Source of the DNA: Salipiger bermudensis HTCC2601
Lineage (GTDB): Bacteria > Pseudomonadota > Alphaproteobacteria > Rhodobacterales > Rhodobacteraceae
Direction of reading: 5' to 3'
DNA length: 64,000 nucleotides
NCBI RefSeq assembly: GCF_000153725.1
Contig: NZ_DS022279.1
Location: 69,501-133,500 of the forward strand
Numbering within the stretch: the stretch's first letter is position 1; every line of letters starts with the position of its first letter. The notes under the pieces were generated by a model. That model was not told where the DNA came from. It searched no databases and saw only the letters and a program-made list of their open reading frames with translations. Of this stretch, positions 62,340 to 64,000 are shown in pieces. The translations under genes and the position numbers were made by a program.

Positions 62340-63692
62340 TCATCGCGGGCCGCCGCCGTCGCGGATCCAGCCGAAGAAGTCCTCGCTGCCCATCTGTCCG
62401 CCCTTGAGCGCGATCTGCAGCCCGTCATGCGCGCCACCGCCGTGACCGGTACAGAGCGCCGCGCCGGGAATGGTCGGTGCCAGCGCCTCGAGCGCCTCGA
62501 GTCCGAGCGCGCGCATCCCGTGGCCCGAGGTGTCGCCGCCCGAGATCACCGCCCGGCGCAGACCGCTCTGGCGCAACACCCGGTCCAGCACGCGTCCCAG
62601 CGCCTGGCCGATGCGGGCGTTGGCGGTTTCCATGTCAGTCGCGCTGCCCGAGAGCGCCGTGCGGAATGCCGCGACGCGTGGATCGTCCGGCCCGCCGGCA
62701 GAGGTGACGAGCGGGCTCGCGCCGCGCTCTGCCGCGCTCAGCGCGGCTCTGGCGCAGCGGTCGATTTCCGCCTCCAGCGCCTCGGGTGATCCCAGCACCG
62801 CGCCCGTGTCAAAGGCGATAAGCTCGAAGCCATGCGCCGCGGACCAGTCGAGCTGCTGCGCCGTGCTGGGCGAGACCGAGCCAGAGACCGCGGCGATCCG
62901 GTCGACCCCGCCGGCGCTTTCGGGGGCGGGAGGGGGCGGCAGCGTGCCGGTCTCCTGCCAGTGTCGCACCAGCGCGTATTCGAGCCCCTGCGAGCCCACA
63001 GCCACGCGCAGCCGCTCCCGGTTTTCCCAGACCAGCCGGCCCACCGCTGCCTCGCTTCTGGGCTCCATGCTGTCGAACGACAGGATGCGCGCGCCCGCGG
63101 CCAGAGCCGCGTCGAGCGCGGCCTGCGGATCGTCGGACCAGAGCGCTTCGAGGTCGACCAGCCGGGAGGGCAGGTCGGTCTGCTCGGCAAGGTGGCGCAG
63201 CAGGTCGGCTTCGGTCATCGGTGTCACCGGGTGGCGCGACATGACCGGGTGGCGGTCCAGCCGGAAGACGCCGTCGAAGGTGCCGGCAAAGAGATGCCCA
63301 AACGACTGGTAGCGGCGCATCTGCGGCGCGGCGGTCACAAGCGGCACGGCGTCGGACGGCCGCTGCGCAAGGCAGAGCGCGAGGGCGGTGCCGATGTTGC
63401 CGGAGTTGGGCGAGGAATCGAAGGTCGAGCAGACCTTGTAGTGCAGGATTTCGGCCCCCGTCGCATCAAGCCAGGCGAGCGGCGCGGGCAGATGCGCGCG
63501 CATCCAGTCCGGCCCGTGGGTGCGGGCGGTGGTGGCGATGCCCACCGCTTGGGCCGTGGCGAAGCGTGCGGTCAGCGCCTCTGAGGGGATGTCGGAGAAC
63601 AGCACCGTCTTCAGACCTGCGAACGCCAGAACCTCCATCACGGCGGCGGAACCGGTGAAATCATCCCCAAGCCAGGCCAGTTTCGGCGTCAT
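62340..63692 (-). CDS. oiaK: DUF1537 four-carbon acid sugar kinase, probable 3-oxo-isoapionate kinase
   Basis: The 450-residue protein has the DUF1537 N-terminal motif GDDFTGSAAVMEVLAFAG (residues 9-26) and the C-terminal nucleotide-binding block ISGGDTSGHGMRAL (about 383-396), followed by GHGGGAHDGLQIALKGGQMG. Kinases of this family phosphorylate aldonic-type acids. OiaK phosphorylates 3-oxo-isoapionate at C4, making the substrate for the RLP at 53055. It is divergent from an apnO-like gene, consistent with that step. Other DUF1537 members act on threonate, erythronate or tartronate-type acids, which remain alternatives. Confidence 0.83.
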   Translation of the reverse strand: MTPKLAWLGDDFTGSAAVMEVLAFAGLKTVLFSDIPSEALTARFATAQAVGIATTARTHGPDWMRAHLPAPLAWLDATGAEILHYKVCSTFDSSPNSGNIGTALALCLAQRPSDAVPLVTAAPQMRRYQSFGHLFAGTFDGVFRLDRHPVMSRHPVTPMTEADLLRHLAEQTDLPSRLVDLEALWSDDPQAALDAALAAGARILSFDSMEPRSEAAVGRLVWENRERLRVAVGSQGLEYALVRHWQETGTLPPPPAPESAGGVDRIAAVSGSVSPSTAQQLDWSAAHGFELIAFDTGAVLGSPEALEAEIDRCARAALSAAERGASPLVTSAGGPDDPRVAAFRTALSGSATDMETANARIGQALGRVLDRVLRQSGLRRAVISGGDTSGHGMRALGLEALEALAPTIPGAALCTGHGGGAHDGLQIALKGGQMGSEDFFGWIRDGGGPR

Positions 63693-63756
63693 CGTGTGCT
63701 CCTCCCCCTGCTGCCACCGCGGACAATCGCAGTTGACATTACTTGTTGCATATTAT

Positions 63757-63777
63757 CTGATCATACCAGTTGAACAA
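63757..63777. promoter_or_regulatory. Candidate GntR operator between oiaK and apnO
   Basis: CTGATCATACCAG (63757-63769; arms CTGAT/ACCAG) followed by TTGAACAA lies in the 111-base divergent gap. TTGACA at 63733-63738 is a possible -35 for apnO, which would put the operator over the -10. The near-identical element at 54352 supports it as a regulator site. Confidence 0.5.
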
Positions 63778-63803
63778 CCCCTGAACCCGGAGGAGAACCT
63801 GCA

Positions 63804-64000
63804 ATGACCAAAGTCGCGCTTTTCGGAGCCGGCGGCAAAATGGGAGTCCGTCTGTCGCTGAACCTTGCGAAGACGGATTTCGACGTCGCCCACATCGAGA
63901 TCAGCGACCCCGGCAAGGACCGGCTTCGCGCCGAGGTCGGCGTGGAGGCCGTCGATGCAGAGACCGGGCTGGAGGGGGCCGAGGTCGTTATCCTCGCGGT
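63804..64000 (+). CDS. apnO: Probable D-apionate oxidoisomerase, 3' end outside window
   Basis: Only the first 65 codons are present. They encode an N-terminal NAD-binding fold: VALFGAGGKMGVRLSLNL (residues 4-21) and a strand-helix ending in VVILAV. A start behind GGAGGAGA is clear. The GAGGKMG form and the position divergent from oiaK fit ApnO, which converts D-apionate to 3-oxo-isoapionate. A generic 6-phosphogluconate-dehydrogenase-like or semialdehyde-type dehydrogenase cannot be excluded from this fragment. Confidence 0.7.
   Translation, partial: MTKVALFGAGGKMGVRLSLNLAKTDFDVAHIEISDPGKDRLRAEVGVEAVDAETGLEGAEVVILA

Overview
The window is GC-rich alphaproteobacterial DNA. The gene families (several TRAP transporters, eryABCD-type tetritol genes, RFN-controlled type II lumazine synthase, IclR/GntR-controlled catabolic clusters) fit Rhodobacterales, probably a roseobacter-type marine or plant-associated bacterium. 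I see no rRNA, tRNA, CRISPR, replication origin or housekeeping operon. Almost everything is uptake or catabolism, as on a chromid, megaplasmid or accessory chromosomal region.

Layout. (1) 1-2.75 kb: a TRAP transporter cut by the window edge, then a convergent LysR regulator. (2) 4.0-4.7 kb: FMN riboswitch and ribH2-like lumazine synthase. (3) 4.7-10.2 kb: transketolase, divergent from a TIM-family and an RpiB-family tetrulose-phosphate isomerase (eryH, eryI), class I fructose bisphosphatase and class II aldolase. (4) 10.3-12.3 kb: a less GC-rich insert with two unknown genes and a YefM-YoeB toxin-antitoxin pair. (5) 12.4-23.1 kb: the erythritol locus, with a ribose-type ABC transporter (minus strand) divergent from eryABCD and a DeoR regulator. 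(6) 23.1-30.6 kb: hexuronate genes uxuB, uxuA, a GntR regulator, a TRAP transporter and an idonate-type dehydrogenase. (7) 30.9-34.4 kb: a TonB-dependent receptor and a membrane metallophosphoesterase. (8) 34.6-44.0 kb: a nine-gene minus-strand operon with a Pot-type ABC transporter, SDR, M28 and M20 peptidases, a ketopantoate-reductase-like enzyme and IclR; its substrate is unknown. (9) 44.7-53.0 kb: a tandem-DUF296-like protein, acyl-CoA ligase, SCP-x-type thiolase and IclR, divergent from a TRAP transporter and an SDR. (10) 53.0-64.0 kb: a D-apiose/D-apionate locus with a RuBisCO-like protein, ribose-type ABC transporter, Gfo/Idh/MocA dehydrogenase, apionolactonase-like protein, GntR regulator, DUF1537 kinase and the start of an ApnO-like oxidoisomerase.

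How it fits together. If the RuBisCO-like protein is the decarboxylase OiaX, the apiose route ends at L-erythrulose 1-phosphate. That is the same intermediate EryC makes from erythritol. EryH and EryI would then carry both sugars to D-erythrose 4-phosphate. The aldolase, bisphosphatase and transketolase beside eryHI could condense erythrose 4-phosphate with DHAP and return the carbon as pentose phosphates (a sedoheptulose-bisphosphate shunt). The convergence rests on established chemistry of the named families; the shunt and the sharing of enzymes are inferences from gene order.
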